Positions 25,212-33,188 are shown, counted from the first letter of the stretch. The stretch is DNA of 64,000 nt from Brevibacillus migulae (GCF_004521915.1 NZ_SDKD01000022.1:16286-80285), one strand, 5' to 3'. The notes: generated from the letters alone by a model not told the origin. A program made the numbers and translations.

Positions 25212-25273
25212 TTGACAAGTATACCACGTTTTTGTATTCTAACACCATTAGATTATTCTAACGCCATTAGATT
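25212..25273 (+). promoter_or_regulatory. MBL-gene promoter with tandem TetR operators
   Basis: TTGACA (25212-25217), 17 bases, TATTCT (25235-25240). Two abutting 19-base direct repeats, ATTCTAACACCATTAGATT (25236-25254) and the same with one change (25255-25273), each contain the dyad TCTAA-N5-TTAGA. The first covers the -10 box, as expected for repression. Confidence 0.75.
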
Positions 25274-25288
25274 GGGAGGTGACGCACC

Positions 25289-26089
25289 TTGAATGTGTTC
25301 GCAAAATTGCATATTTTACACTGCGGCCAAGTAAAGGTCGATCAGCGCTTAGCTTTTAAAACGGCTGAACTAATGGATGTTCCACTTGTAGGATCAAGAT
25401 CGGAACAAGATCAGCTCCTGCTCCCCGTTTCTTGCTATTTGATTGAACATCCAAAGGGAGCCATTCTCATTGATGCTGGTTGGAGCGAAGCAGTACGTTC
25501 TGATCCAGAAACGGCCATAGGATCTTATGCTTATCAGATCTGCCACCCTCATCTGCCCCCAGGACAATCCATTCGGGAACAATTGGAAGCAAGAAACATA
25601 CCGGTTCAGCAGCTCAGATATGTTTTGATAAGTCACATGGATGTCGATCATATCAGCGGCCTTCATCATCTTGAAGGAGCACAGTCTTTCATCGTTAGCG
25701 AGCCAGAATGGAATGGGGCAAAAGCCCATCAAAAGGCCAAGTGCCAAGGGGTTGCCATCCATCCCTTTTCTCTTGATCCCATTCCATTCGGTCCCCTACA
25801 ACTGGGGAAAGATTTGTACGGCGACGGAAGCATTTACTTCATCCTTACTCCCGGTCATACGGATGGATTGATCTCTGTACTTGTACGCGTTCAGGATGGT
25901 TGGGTGCTGCTCGTCTCCGATGCCGGCTATTCCGAGATATCGTGGAATGAAATGGTTCTGCCTGGATATACAAGCGATGACGAAATGGCTTTTCAGTCTT
26001 TGCAATGGATCCGTGAATTTTCTCACAGAGAGGATTGCATCGCGGTTATCGCTAATCACGATCCGCTCGTCAAAGCAGCCAGCTTTTGA
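25289..26089 (+). CDS. Metallo-beta-lactamase-fold hydrolase, AHL-lactonase-like
   Basis: A 266-residue MBL-fold protein. The signature is SHMDVDHISGL (116-121 HxDxDH, with Asp in place of the second His of HxHxDH), then LTPGHTDGLISVLV and the final ANHDPLV. This pattern is seen in proteins named N-acyl homoserine lactonase family in Firmicutes, but lactonase activity is unproven and the His-to-Asp change alters metal site 1. The TTG start is placed by GGAGGTG seven bases upstream. Cotranscribed with the VOC gene and divergent from a TetR regulator. Confidence 0.75.
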   Translation: MNVFAKLHILHCGQVKVDQRLAFKTAELMDVPLVGSRSEQDQLLLPVSCYLIEHPKGAILIDAGWSEAVRSDPETAIGSYAYQICHPHLPPGQSIREQLEARNIPVQQLRYVLISHMDVDHISGLHHLEGAQSFIVSEPEWNGAKAHQKAKCQGVAIHPFSLDPIPFGPLQLGKDLYGDGSIYFILTPGHTDGLISVLVRVQDGWVLLVSDAGYSEISWNEMVLPGYTSDDEMAFQSLQWIREFSHREDCIAVIANHDPLVKAASF

Positions 26090-26131
26090 GTTTTACACGA
26101 AAATACTACTTAACTGAGAGGAGATCATCAA

Positions 26132-26500
26132 ATGAAACTTAACCATTTGAATTTATGTGTTAATGATCTGTCAGAGGCAATTTCATTTTTTCAAAATCTT
26201 TTCGACTTTCAACTTTCCGATCAAAAAGGAGACTTCATTGCCGCGATGACTGACGGCCATGGATTTAGCCTAGTCCTTAGTAAATTAAAGTCCGACCAAA
26301 ACGAAGCCGCTCCTTACCCAAAAGACTTCCATCTAGGGTTCTATGTCGAAACGATGACAGAAGTCGACCAGTTCTATAAGAAACTTGCGACAATCGGCAT
26401 CGCAACGGAACATGAACCTAGAATGATGAGAGGCGGTTACACCCTGTATTTCACAGCTCTGGGCGGAATTCTTTTTGAGGTAACCTGCTATAACCTCTAA
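26132..26500 (+). CDS. VOC/glyoxalase-fold protein
   Basis: A 122-residue one-module VOC protein, start MKLNHLNLCVNDLSEAISFFQNLFDF, end GILFEVTCYNL. Paired beta-alpha-beta-beta-beta motifs and His5/Glu near 118 as possible metal ligands resemble glyoxalase/bleomycin resistance proteins. The substrate is unknown. RBS GAGAGGAG; 42 bases after the MBL gene, so probably the same transcript and under the same TetR repressor. Together they may detoxify a xenobiotic. Confidence 0.82.
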   Translation: MKLNHLNLCVNDLSEAISFFQNLFDFQLSDQKGDFIAAMTDGHGFSLVLSKLKSDQNEAAPYPKDFHLGFYVETMTEVDQFYKKLATIGIATEHEPRMMRGGYTLYFTALGGILFEVTCYNL

Positions 26501-26666
26501 AAAAAAGCTCAGAATGAAGTCTAGACCGCGTCACGCAATGCCCAGTGCTCCCTAGGAGCTGTGCATCGAACCTTGCCGCGAGTGTCTCAACAATTTTTTA
26601 TTATGCAGACGGCAGCCGGTTACTAGCGACTGCCTTTGTGTTTGAGTTGTTGGGCTAACGAACCCG

Positions 26667-27719
26667 TTAGCTTAATCTACGGGTGCCCAGTTTAACAGAA
26701 AATTGATGCAAAGCCCCCGGTAGTCCTCTAAACAATAAAATTCCTTGGTTAACTAAGATCCAAATTCTATAGGAAATAAATGAATCCCCTATGAGTTGCT
26801 GCGATGTATCCAACACCCTAGCGACTACACTCCCGGCCTTGATAAACCCATTCACATCTTGTTCTTGCTCCAGGTCAATGACTGACCTTATTATAACCTC
26901 GTCTAGTACACTTTCATCACTGCCTCTAACAGTACCTTCTTCCCACAGACGGAGCACATGATTTTCTCCCGCAAGTTTTAGCCATTCTGATTCATACCTT
27001 CTTCTTTGGATAGGATCAAGAGGGACACCTTCATAATATTTTTTTACGATTGCTTGAAAATGCTTTGGATCGATTAAACCGATAGCATAGGGAATAACTC
27101 CTTCTTTGTTTTGAAACCCATTATTATTAAAGAGCTTCGTCACATTGACAACATTAACCGGCTGTTTTCGTTCTCTCAACAAATGCAACACGAAGCGTAA
27201 GCCAGTTTGATCATGTGCGTTATCCGCGCACCAAATGACGATGGTTTTGTTTTCGGGGATGTTTTTTACTGCGTTTACCATATTGGCAAGCTGATGCTCT
27301 TGGTTCGAATGTTGACCATATCTGAAATCCCCATCGTATTCCATCAACCAAAAGAACCTTTTCTGCTGTCCATTTGTTGTATCTAAGTTAGATATTGGTC
27401 CTACTGAAAACAACTCATTGAATGCTAAGACTTGGCATAGCTTCCGTTTGCCGATCTTACTGAGAGTTACTTTTAACGAACCTGCATCAGAGAGACTGAA
27501 AACCAGATGGACATATTGTTGGAGTTCATACGTTTGTAATTGATAGTTGCGAACTGCATCTATATGGCTTTGAAGTATGTTAGCGATTCCTTCTGCTAAC
27601 TTTTTTTCTTCAATGCTACCGTCCTTACAATAGCGATCTACTGTATTCAATAACTTGTAAAAGAACATCCGCAAGTCCTTTTCACCGAATTGATGTAGGG
27701 TTTCGTAGAAATTCTCCAT
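26667..27719 (-). CDS. DUF1835/DUF3658-type protein
   Basis: A 350-residue soluble protein. The DUF1835-like core lies at about 90-230 and includes NELFSVGPI and VIWCADNAHDQTGLRFVLHLL, and the C-terminal third (RRRYESEWLKLAGENHVLRLWEEG) resembles DUF3658. The family has no established biochemistry. The ATG at 27719 has AGGAGG six bases upstream; the frame is open further upstream without a signal. It lies just downstream of a decayed integrase on the same strand, so it may be cargo of the former element. The stop codon is inside a small hairpin (GCTAACG...CGTTAGC). Confidence 0.65.
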   Translation of the reverse strand: MENFYETLHQFGEKDLRMFFYKLLNTVDRYCKDGSIEEKKLAEGIANILQSHIDAVRNYQLQTYELQQYVHLVFSLSDAGSLKVTLSKIGKRKLCQVLAFNELFSVGPISNLDTTNGQQKRFFWLMEYDGDFRYGQHSNQEHQLANMVNAVKNIPENKTIVIWCADNAHDQTGLRFVLHLLRERKQPVNVVNVTKLFNNNGFQNKEGVIPYAIGLIDPKHFQAIVKKYYEGVPLDPIQRRRYESEWLKLAGENHVLRLWEEGTVRGSDESVLDEVIIRSVIDLEQEQDVNGFIKAGSVVARVLDTSQQLIGDSFISYRIWILVNQGILLFRGLPGALHQFSVKLGTRRLS

Positions 27720-27838
27720 GGATATCCTCCTAACGGAACCATATCCATCATAATACCACATATTGGAATATACTGCCCAATAGTTGAATAGCGGCGGATC
27801 GCTAATAGAGAATCCACCGCTTACACCCACTAAAAAAA

Positions 27839-28665
27839 TCAGCGATAAAGTTCTCTCCGTCGCTCTCCTCGAAGCTGAGCATAGATTTGTGTGGTTGACG
27901 CTTTTTCATGCCCCAACATACCCTGGATAAAATCTAACGGTGCCCCATTATCTAGAAGTTTGCATGCATAGGTATGACGAAATCGATGGGGGTACACATT
28001 TACCTCGATTTCACCACGATCTGCTAGCCGTTTTAATGCCCACCTGAGCGTCGGAATGGCCATTCGCTTAACTGGTTTTGTATCAGTTACAAATAGTGCT
28101 TTACCTCACGATTGTCTAAATACTTCTTCAACCATACTTTACACTCCGTGGTGAAGTAAACTTCTCTCTGCTTTGAACCCTTCCCATTTACAATAGCAGA
28201 ACAGTTCTCCCATTTCAGATCCTCAATGTTTATTTTCTCGACCTCCCCGATACGGCAGCCAGTGCTGTAGAGAAATTCAAGCAGCGCTCTTTCCCTTAGT
28301 GTCTGACATGATATCTTCAGATGGATTACATCCTCCTCCATCAAGAACTTAGGAATTTGCTTCTCCATTCTAGGCTCACGTAGTTTAAGGGAAGGGTTGG
28401 AGGGTAAATAGGTTTCTTTATATGCAAAACGAAATAGAGACCGCACAAAACGGATACGGTGACCTAGGCTGCTTGGCTTCAAGCGATCTGACTGCTTAGC
28501 TAGGTATTCTTTAAGGACACTCAGGGTTATTTCAGATATATCTATATCCCCGAGATGTGAAACCAGCATCTTTAGCTGCAAGCCATAAGCCTTTAATGTA
28601 TTTGGACTAAAACCTTAGATTCGCTTATCCGCTTCATATTGGTGCCAAAGTTCACTTAAATTCAT
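27839..28665 (-). pseudogene. Tyrosine recombinase (integrase), inactivated
   Basis: Reading through a TAA after MNLSELWHQYEADKRI and a one-base frameshift at about 28087 restores one phage-type integrase of about 275 residues. It has a SAM-like N-terminal domain and a catalytic domain with Arg (STGCRIGEV), Lys (GKGSKQR), His-x-x-Arg (HRFRHTYA), His (LGHEKAST) and the Tyr nucleophile (QIYAQL). The start has AGGAGGTT upstream. All catalytic residues remain, so inactivation is recent or partly a sequencing matter. It marks the border of a former mobile element. Confidence 0.85.
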
Positions 28666-28719
28666 AATAAAACCTCCTAATTAGAGCAATTAATTCTCGT
28701 TTGCTTCTAATAGAAGGTT

Positions 28720-29193
28720 TTAGACTGATTGATTCAAATAGTGTTCTCCGTTAGTGCAACAAGCAGTGATTACCAACCAAGTAGACCGAACATTATTTGT
28801 TCTTCTAATAGTTTCTTTTCCCCTTATTTCGGACTGCGCATTAACGTTCGCATAATGGAATTGACGTGGATCTCTTTTATTTAAATGTTTCGCTACAGTC
28901 TGATGAATTTCATGAAGTCTCCTCAATTCATTTTCTCTATATTGGGATTCATATGCTCGCGCGAAAAGCAATCTCATATCAATAGGAACATCGGTATGGA
29001 TTTTTGCAAACTCGTTTTCGCGGTAGTTTGGATAACTTTGAATGAGTTCACCAATAGCAAGGGTTTTACCAATGAATTCTAAATAATAGTAGAAGGGCGA
29101 ATCCCCTTTTAACCCACTCTCAAGGGACTCGGTATAAGTTATATGTGATGTATAATTAGCGACTAAATTTTGCTCAACGGAGATCTTAACACG
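28720..29193 (-). pseudogene. Unrecognised 157-codon open frame without a start
   Basis: A long open frame beginning after a TAA (29194) with no ATG for its first 72 codons. It reads, in part, ESLESGLKGDSPFYYYLEF, IQSYPNYRENEFAKIHTDV, MRLLFARAYESQYRENELRR and ends HYLNQSV. Composition is protein-like (helical, amphipathic). I cannot name it. With no usable start upstream and a broken integrase beside it, I take it to be the 3' part of a gene cut by recombination. An ATG at 28977 would give 85 residues but has no clear ribosome site. Confidence 0.4.
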
Positions 29194-29210
29194 TTATGAT
29201 CGCTGTTTTA

Positions 29211-29600
29211 TTATCTGTCCTCTTGTAGTTTATCTGAGTCCTCTAGATTTTTGAAAAAATTGATTTTAAGATCGATTTTCTTCAGCGTCTTTTCAAGTTC
29301 CTTCATTTGATCAATAACTTTCCCGCGATAAGCTTCCATAAATTCTCGTCGTGCTGTTGTTGTAGAGACCTCACTATTATGCAAGGCGATAAACTGCTGC
29401 ATCTCCCGTATGGGCATCCCCATCGCTCGAAAGTAACTTAAAACTTGAAACCATGCGATATCGGACTCTGAATAAAGACGATATCCATTTTCGTCCCGTT
29501 CTATACCGTCAACTAACCCAATTTGCTCATAGTATCGCAATGTGTGAATGCTTAATCCCGTCTTTTCAGAAACTTGTTTGCTCGAAAATTTGTTTTCCAT
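29211..29600 (-). CDS. MerR-family regulator
   Basis: A 129-residue protein: MerR winged helix (FSSKQVSEKTGLSIHTLRYYEQIGLV, DENGYRLYSESDIAWFQVLSYFRAMGMPI) and a long dimer coiled coil (about 80-120). There is no Cys, so it does not sense metals in the MerR way. No ribosome site precedes the ATG; an extended -10 (TGCTATAAT) ends six bases before it, which suggests a leaderless mRNA. Divergent from the SDR gene at 29705, which it probably regulates through the GAGTGCACTC dyad between them. Confidence 0.85.
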   Translation of the reverse strand: MENKFSSKQVSEKTGLSIHTLRYYEQIGLVDGIERDENGYRLYSESDIAWFQVLSYFRAMGMPIREMQQFIALHNSEVSTTTARREFMEAYRGKVIDQMKELEKTLKKIDLKINFFKNLEDSDKLQEDR

Positions 29601-29606
29601 ATTTTT

Positions 29607-29654
29607 ATTATAGCATTGATTCGAACTATATTGCTATTGAGTGCACTCTATACT
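29607..29654. promoter_or_regulatory. Divergent promoters and MerR dyad
   Basis: Minus strand: extended -10 TGC-TATAAT (29615-29607) six bases before the MerR ATG. Plus strand: TATACT (29649-29654) for the SDR gene, preceded by the perfect 10-bp palindrome GAGTGCACTC (29639-29648), the kind of dyad seen in MerR-family promoters of oxidoreductase genes. No good -35 for the plus promoter, consistent with activator dependence. Confidence 0.55.
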
Positions 29655-29704
29655 TTATCATTGCAAATGTTAGTAATGATTTTCATTTTAGGGAGGAATT
29701 CATT

Positions 29705-30589
29705 ATGCGTGTTTTTGTTACCGGAGCAACTGGATTCATCGGATCTGCGGTTGTTCGCGATCTCATCGAGGCAGGTCATCAGGTTATCGGGCTTGCCCGC
29801 TCGGACACAGCCGCCGCAGCCTTGATGGCCGCCGGCACCGACGTGCACCGCGGCGCCCTCGACGACCTCGACGTCCTACGCAGCGGCGCCCTAACAGCGG
29901 ACGGCGTCATTCACCTGGCCTTCATTCACGACTTCTCGGACTTTGCGGCCGCGGCCGAGACAGACAGACAGGCGATCGAGGCGATCGGATCAGCGCTCGA
30001 GGGCTCCGACAAACCATTCGTGGTCACCTCGGGGACGCTCATGCTTACGCCTGGACGCCTCGGGACGGAAGATGACGAGCCGATCCCGGTTACGCCGCGT
30101 CGCTCCGAGGAGGCGGCGATCGCGCTAGCTAAGCGCGGGGTGCGATCATCGGTCGTCCGACTCGCACCGTCAGTGCACGGTCCAGGCGATCATGGCTTCG
30201 TCCCAACGTTGATCGGCATTGCTCGCGACAAGGGCGTCTCTGCCTACATCGGAGACGGGTCCAACCGCTGGCCGGCCGTGCATCGCCTCGATGCGGCACG
30301 CCTGTTCCGGCTGGCGGTGGAAGCCGCCCCGGCGGGGGCACGGTTGCACGGGGTCGGTGATGAGGGTGTGCCATTCCGCGACATTGCCGGCGTCATCGGT
30401 CGCCGCCTGAACCTGCCGGTCGTAAGCATTTCCCGCGAAGAGGCAGACGCCCACTTCGGCTGGCTTTCCTTCGCCGCGTCGGCCGACAATCCGACGTCGA
30501 GCGCACTGACTCAGGAACGCCTGGGATGGTGGCCGGTGCAGCCCTCGCTGATCCCGGACCTCGAAGAAGGACACTACTTCAACGGCTGA
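29705..30589 (+). CDS. NAD(P)-dependent epimerase/dehydratase-like SDR, GC-rich
   Basis: A 294-residue extended/atypical SDR. N-terminal Rossmann motif TGATGFIGSAVV, VIHLAFIHDF, VVTSGT in the place of the catalytic Ser/Thr region, and VVRLAPSVHGPGDHGFVP. The classic YxxxK is not evident, as in many NAD-binding atypical SDRs. RBS GGGAGG. The gene is far richer in G+C (stretches above 65%) than the AT-rich sequence on both sides, and its codon use (GCC, GCG, CGC, GAC) is unlike the neighbours, which points to recent transfer from a high-GC donor such as an actinomycete or proteobacterium. A MerR regulator is divergent. Confidence 0.85.
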   Translation: MRVFVTGATGFIGSAVVRDLIEAGHQVIGLARSDTAAAALMAAGTDVHRGALDDLDVLRSGALTADGVIHLAFIHDFSDFAAAAETDRQAIEAIGSALEGSDKPFVVTSGTLMLTPGRLGTEDDEPIPVTPRRSEEAAIALAKRGVRSSVVRLAPSVHGPGDHGFVPTLIGIARDKGVSAYIGDGSNRWPAVHRLDAARLFRLAVEAAPAGARLHGVGDEGVPFRDIAGVIGRRLNLPVVSISREEADAHFGWLSFAASADNPTSSALTQERLGWWPVQPSLIPDLEEGHYFNG

Positions 30590-30612
30590 ACCGCCAAAAA
30601 AATGTGACACAG

Positions 30613-30646
30613 GACGATTTCCTGGTAATTGCCGGGGAATCGTCTT
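30613..30646 (+). terminator. Probable terminator after the SDR gene
   Basis: GACGATTTCC pairs with GGGAATCGTC with one mismatch. The T-tract is short (CTTAACC), so it is weak. Confidence 0.45.
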
Positions 30647-30675
30647 AACCGTATTCAAGTAAAATTACCAAATTG

Positions 30676-30822
30676 TTATTTAGTCCTAATTAAATTGTAA
30701 GGGTCAAGATCTTTATCTTCAGCCACGTTAAACTGCACGTTAGTTGATAAAAGACCGCCTGCATTTACACCGGTATCCTTTTTTGCGTTTACTACACTAT
30801 CGATCTCCATTACCTCAATCAT
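30676..30822 (-). CDS. Possible 48-residue small protein
   Basis: Reads MIEVMEIDSVVNAKKDTGVN, continues AGGLLSTNVQFNVAEDKDL and ends DPYNLIRTK. The composition is protein-like and it lies downstream of another small gene on the same strand, but the ribosome site is poor, so it may be a remnant. I do not recognise it. Confidence 0.3.
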   Translation of the reverse strand: MIEVMEIDSVVNAKKDTGVNAGGLLSTNVQFNVAEDKDLDPYNLIRTK

Positions 30823-30866
30823 CACTACTGAATACTAATTACATCACCATTCAAATTCAGCATTTC

Positions 30867-31082
30867 TCATAGTTCTATCTCATCTTGATCTGAGCATCCA
30901 ATTACGATGTCATAATGGTCCTTATCTTTCCTGATTTCCGTTATACCGCTAGTCAATTGTAGGGAATTATTCAGGAATACATGAATTTCCATTCCCTTAC
31001 TTAATCGTCCCTCCAAGAGAATACCTTTGATGATAAAAGCTTTATCCCTCCTCAACGTTTGAGTAACTTGGAACTCTGCCAT
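30867..31082 (-). CDS. 71-residue beta-barrel protein, EF-Tu domain 2-like
   Basis: Start MAEFQVTQTLRRDKAFIIKG, then LLEGRLSKGMEIHVFLNNSL, end DIVIGCSDQDEIEL. The order of strands with G-x-L-x-x-G-x-I/x-K-G resembles domain 2 of translational GTPases (F-x-V-x-x-x-F-x-x-x-G-x-V-x-x-G). Free-standing copies of this barrel occur in Bacilli without known function. GAGGTGG precedes the ATG. The call is structural only. Confidence 0.5.
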   Translation of the reverse strand: MAEFQVTQTLRRDKAFIIKGILLEGRLSKGMEIHVFLNNSLQLTSGITEIRKDKDHYDIVIGCSDQDEIEL

Positions 31083-31279
31083 ATCCCACCTCAATCTACT
31101 TCAAAGAAACTGAGTGCGAAGTTGCTGGGCATGCCGGCAGCTTCCCCTTGGGTTGATTGATGAAACTATCGATCCCGTTTGTTCTATCAAGACTGTTGTG
31201 AATCTTGTTCATTGCCAAGCCAATCAGAAATTTTAAACCGAGTATTTTCTTCAGAACGGTTGTGTCTCACGTAAATCTC

Positions 31280-31729
31280 TCACGCCTTCTGAACAGAGGG
31301 CGTGTAAAATACGTCACTATGCATATGCTTGATTTTGTCCCAGTTGCCAGGATTGGTCGTGTCTAAAGTGCCGTGCTCCAGAATGGCCTGATATAGAGCG
31401 GTTTTTTGTTCCAAATGCGCAACGTGCTGTTTGGCTTCCTCGAGCTTAACGAGCGCGTCTTCTTTGTGCTCCATCATGAGTGCGTATCGTTGCGGAATGG
31501 TCGAATCTCCTTCAAGACAGAGATCTACGTACTTTTTGATCACTTCAATCGGCATCCCGGATCGCTTGAGGCATTTGATGCCATGCAACCAGTTGATCGA
31601 TTCTTCGTCAAACATCCGAATATTGTTTTGATTACGCTGTACGCTTGGCACCAGACCTTTATCCGTGTAAAAGCGTACGGCATGCTCGGTGAGTCCCGTT
31701 ATTAGGGCGGCTTCTTTGACCGTATGCAT
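31280..31729 (-). CDS. MerR-family regulator of the aldo/keto reductase
   Basis: A 149-residue protein: MerR helix-turn-helix (MHTVKEAALITGLTEHAVRFYTDKGLV, NQNNIRMFDEESINWLHGIKCLKRSGMPIEVIKKYVDLC) with a coiled coil (about 85-120). No metal-binding Cys pair. RBS AGGAGG. Divergent from an aldo/keto reductase gene whose promoter has the 19-base spacer characteristic of MerR activation, so it very likely activates that gene under a small-molecule stress. Confidence 0.88.
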   Translation of the reverse strand: MHTVKEAALITGLTEHAVRFYTDKGLVPSVQRNQNNIRMFDEESINWLHGIKCLKRSGMPIEVIKKYVDLCLEGDSTIPQRYALMMEHKEDALVKLEEAKQHVAHLEQKTALYQAILEHGTLDTTNPGNWDKIKHMHSDVFYTPSVQKA

Positions 31730-31764
31730 GTGAAATCCTCCTAGGAAAAAAATTTGAAAACAGT

Positions 31765-31795
31765 TTGACTTCGTGTTACACGAAGGTTTTAAGCT
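31765..31795 (+). promoter_or_regulatory. MerR-type promoter (19-base spacer) of the aldo/keto reductase
   Basis: TTGACT (31765-31770), a 19-base spacer, TAAGCT (31790-31795). The spacer holds the perfect dyad CTTCGTG-TTA-CACGAAG (31769-31785). Overlong spacing with a central dyad is the hallmark of MerR-activated promoters. Confidence 0.85.
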
Positions 31796-31900
31796 AAGTG
31801 TAACTCAATATGAGTCGCAAGTGGAATCCCCGCTGCAGTGCCCGATTCAGGGGATAAGCGCCGTTTGCTGTTATACATTTGAACAATGGGAGGAATTACA

Positions 31901-32752
31901 ATGCAAACTGTAACATTGAACAACGGTGTGAAAATGCCAATCATCGGCTTCGGTGTCTACCAAATTCCCGATGCTGATGAATGTGAGAACGCGGTATATG
32001 ACGCACTGATGGCCGGTTACCGCCTGATCGATACCGCCGCCGGTTATCTGAACGAAGAAGCGGTCGGTCGCGCGATCAAGCGCAGCGGCATACCGCGTGA
32101 GGAACTGTTCATCACGACCAAGCTCTGGGTTCAGGATGCCGGCTACGAGAGTGCCAAGCTGGCGTTTGCCAAATCCTTGAAGAAGCTGCAGCTCGACTAT
32201 CTCGATCTATACCTGATTCACCAGCCGTTCGGCGATTACTACGGCGCTTGGCGTGCGATGGAAGACCTGTACCGCGAAGGCAAGATCAGGGCGATCGGTG
32301 TCAGCAACTTCCTGCCCGACCGTCTGATGGACCTCATCGTGCATAACGAAATCGTGCCCGCCGTCAACCAGATCGAAACGCACCCGTTCTACCAGCAAAT
32401 CGAGAGCGCCGCTTTTATGAAAGAGCAAGGAGTGCAGCATCAGTCATGGGCGCCGTTCGCTGAAGGACGTAACAACTTGTTCGGGAACGAAGTGCTGGCC
32501 TCGATCGCAGAAAAACACAACAAGTCCGTCGCCCAGGTCGTGTTGCGCTGGCTTGTTCAGCGAAAAGTCGTTGCTATACCAAAATCGGTGCGCAAAGAGC
32601 GGATCATCGAAAACTTCGATATTTTCGATTTTGAGTTGAGCGCGGACGACATCCAACAAATTTCCACTCTCGATACGCGGGAAAGTCTTTTCTTATCGTA
32701 CCGCGATCCGGAAGTCGCCAAGATGATGGGCAACTGGAAAGTCGAACTGTAA
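31901..32752 (+). CDS. Aldo/keto reductase (AKR5-type)
   Basis: A 283-residue NADPH-dependent carbonyl reductase. Catalytic tetrad Asp44 (LIDTAAGYL), Tyr49, Lys74 (TTKLW) and His107 (LIHQP) all visible, and the C-terminal IPKSVRKERIIENFDIFDFELS binds NADPH. Members reduce methylglyoxal and other reactive aldehydes or make 2,5-diketo-D-gluconate derivatives. The ATG at 31901 has GGGAGG upstream. Under a divergent MerR regulator. Confidence 0.92.
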   Translation: MQTVTLNNGVKMPIIGFGVYQIPDADECENAVYDALMAGYRLIDTAAGYLNEEAVGRAIKRSGIPREELFITTKLWVQDAGYESAKLAFAKSLKKLQLDYLDLYLIHQPFGDYYGAWRAMEDLYREGKIRAIGVSNFLPDRLMDLIVHNEIVPAVNQIETHPFYQQIESAAFMKEQGVQHQSWAPFAEGRNNLFGNEVLASIAEKHNKSVAQVVLRWLVQRKVVAIPKSVRKERIIENFDIFDFELSADDIQQISTLDTRESLFLSYRDPEVAKMMGNWKVEL

Positions 32753-32798
32753 ACCTTGATTAAACCGTAAACTCATCATGCGTTTATCTTCATCTATT

Positions 32799-32832
32799 AA
32801 GAAAGGACAAGGCGATCCCCTGTCCTTTCTTT
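32799..32832 (+). terminator. Terminator after the aldo/keto reductase
   Basis: AAGAAAGGACA pairs with TGTCCTTTCTT around an 11-base loop, 46 bases past the stop codon. Confidence 0.8.
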
Positions 32833-33188
32833 ACTTGAATTGTAAATTCTAAAACTGCTGCTCTCGTACCATGTATTGAATGAAACCGTTACCGCTTTAA
32901 TGAGTGCCATGTTTACGGTAAGAACGTAAATGTTACAGTGATTTCCTATATTTTCAGGGCGTTAGAGCCGAAGGAAATCACTCATACTTGAATAAACCAT
33001 GAAGGTAAGCCGCTGTAGTAATCCACAAACCATTCGCAGTTTTTCTTTAGAAATGTTCAATCTGATACGTTCAAACTTACTATTTGTCACTACGTATCAA
33101 TGTGGGGAGGTCAGCGCATGCCTTTGAATGAAATCAAATGGGACTCCTTTATCTAGTTTTCTATTCACTCATTCTTTCTTTCCCTCAT
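32833..33188. other. Intergenic region with long hairpin and a start-like fragment
   Basis: Contains an inverted repeat (AGTGATTTCC at 32938-32947 and GGAAATCACT at 32975-32984). Near its right end is an ATG with a near-perfect ribosome site (GGGGAGG, 33104-33110) that opens only 12 codons, MPLNEIKWDSFI (33118-33156). It could be a cut-off gene start at the border of the AT-rich EamA/MocR block. Confidence 0.4.

Noticed and set aside
25236..25273. Start of a CRISPR array or tandem repeat locus
   Set aside because: There are only two 19-base copies with no spacer; position on a -10 box and inner dyads fit a repressor site.
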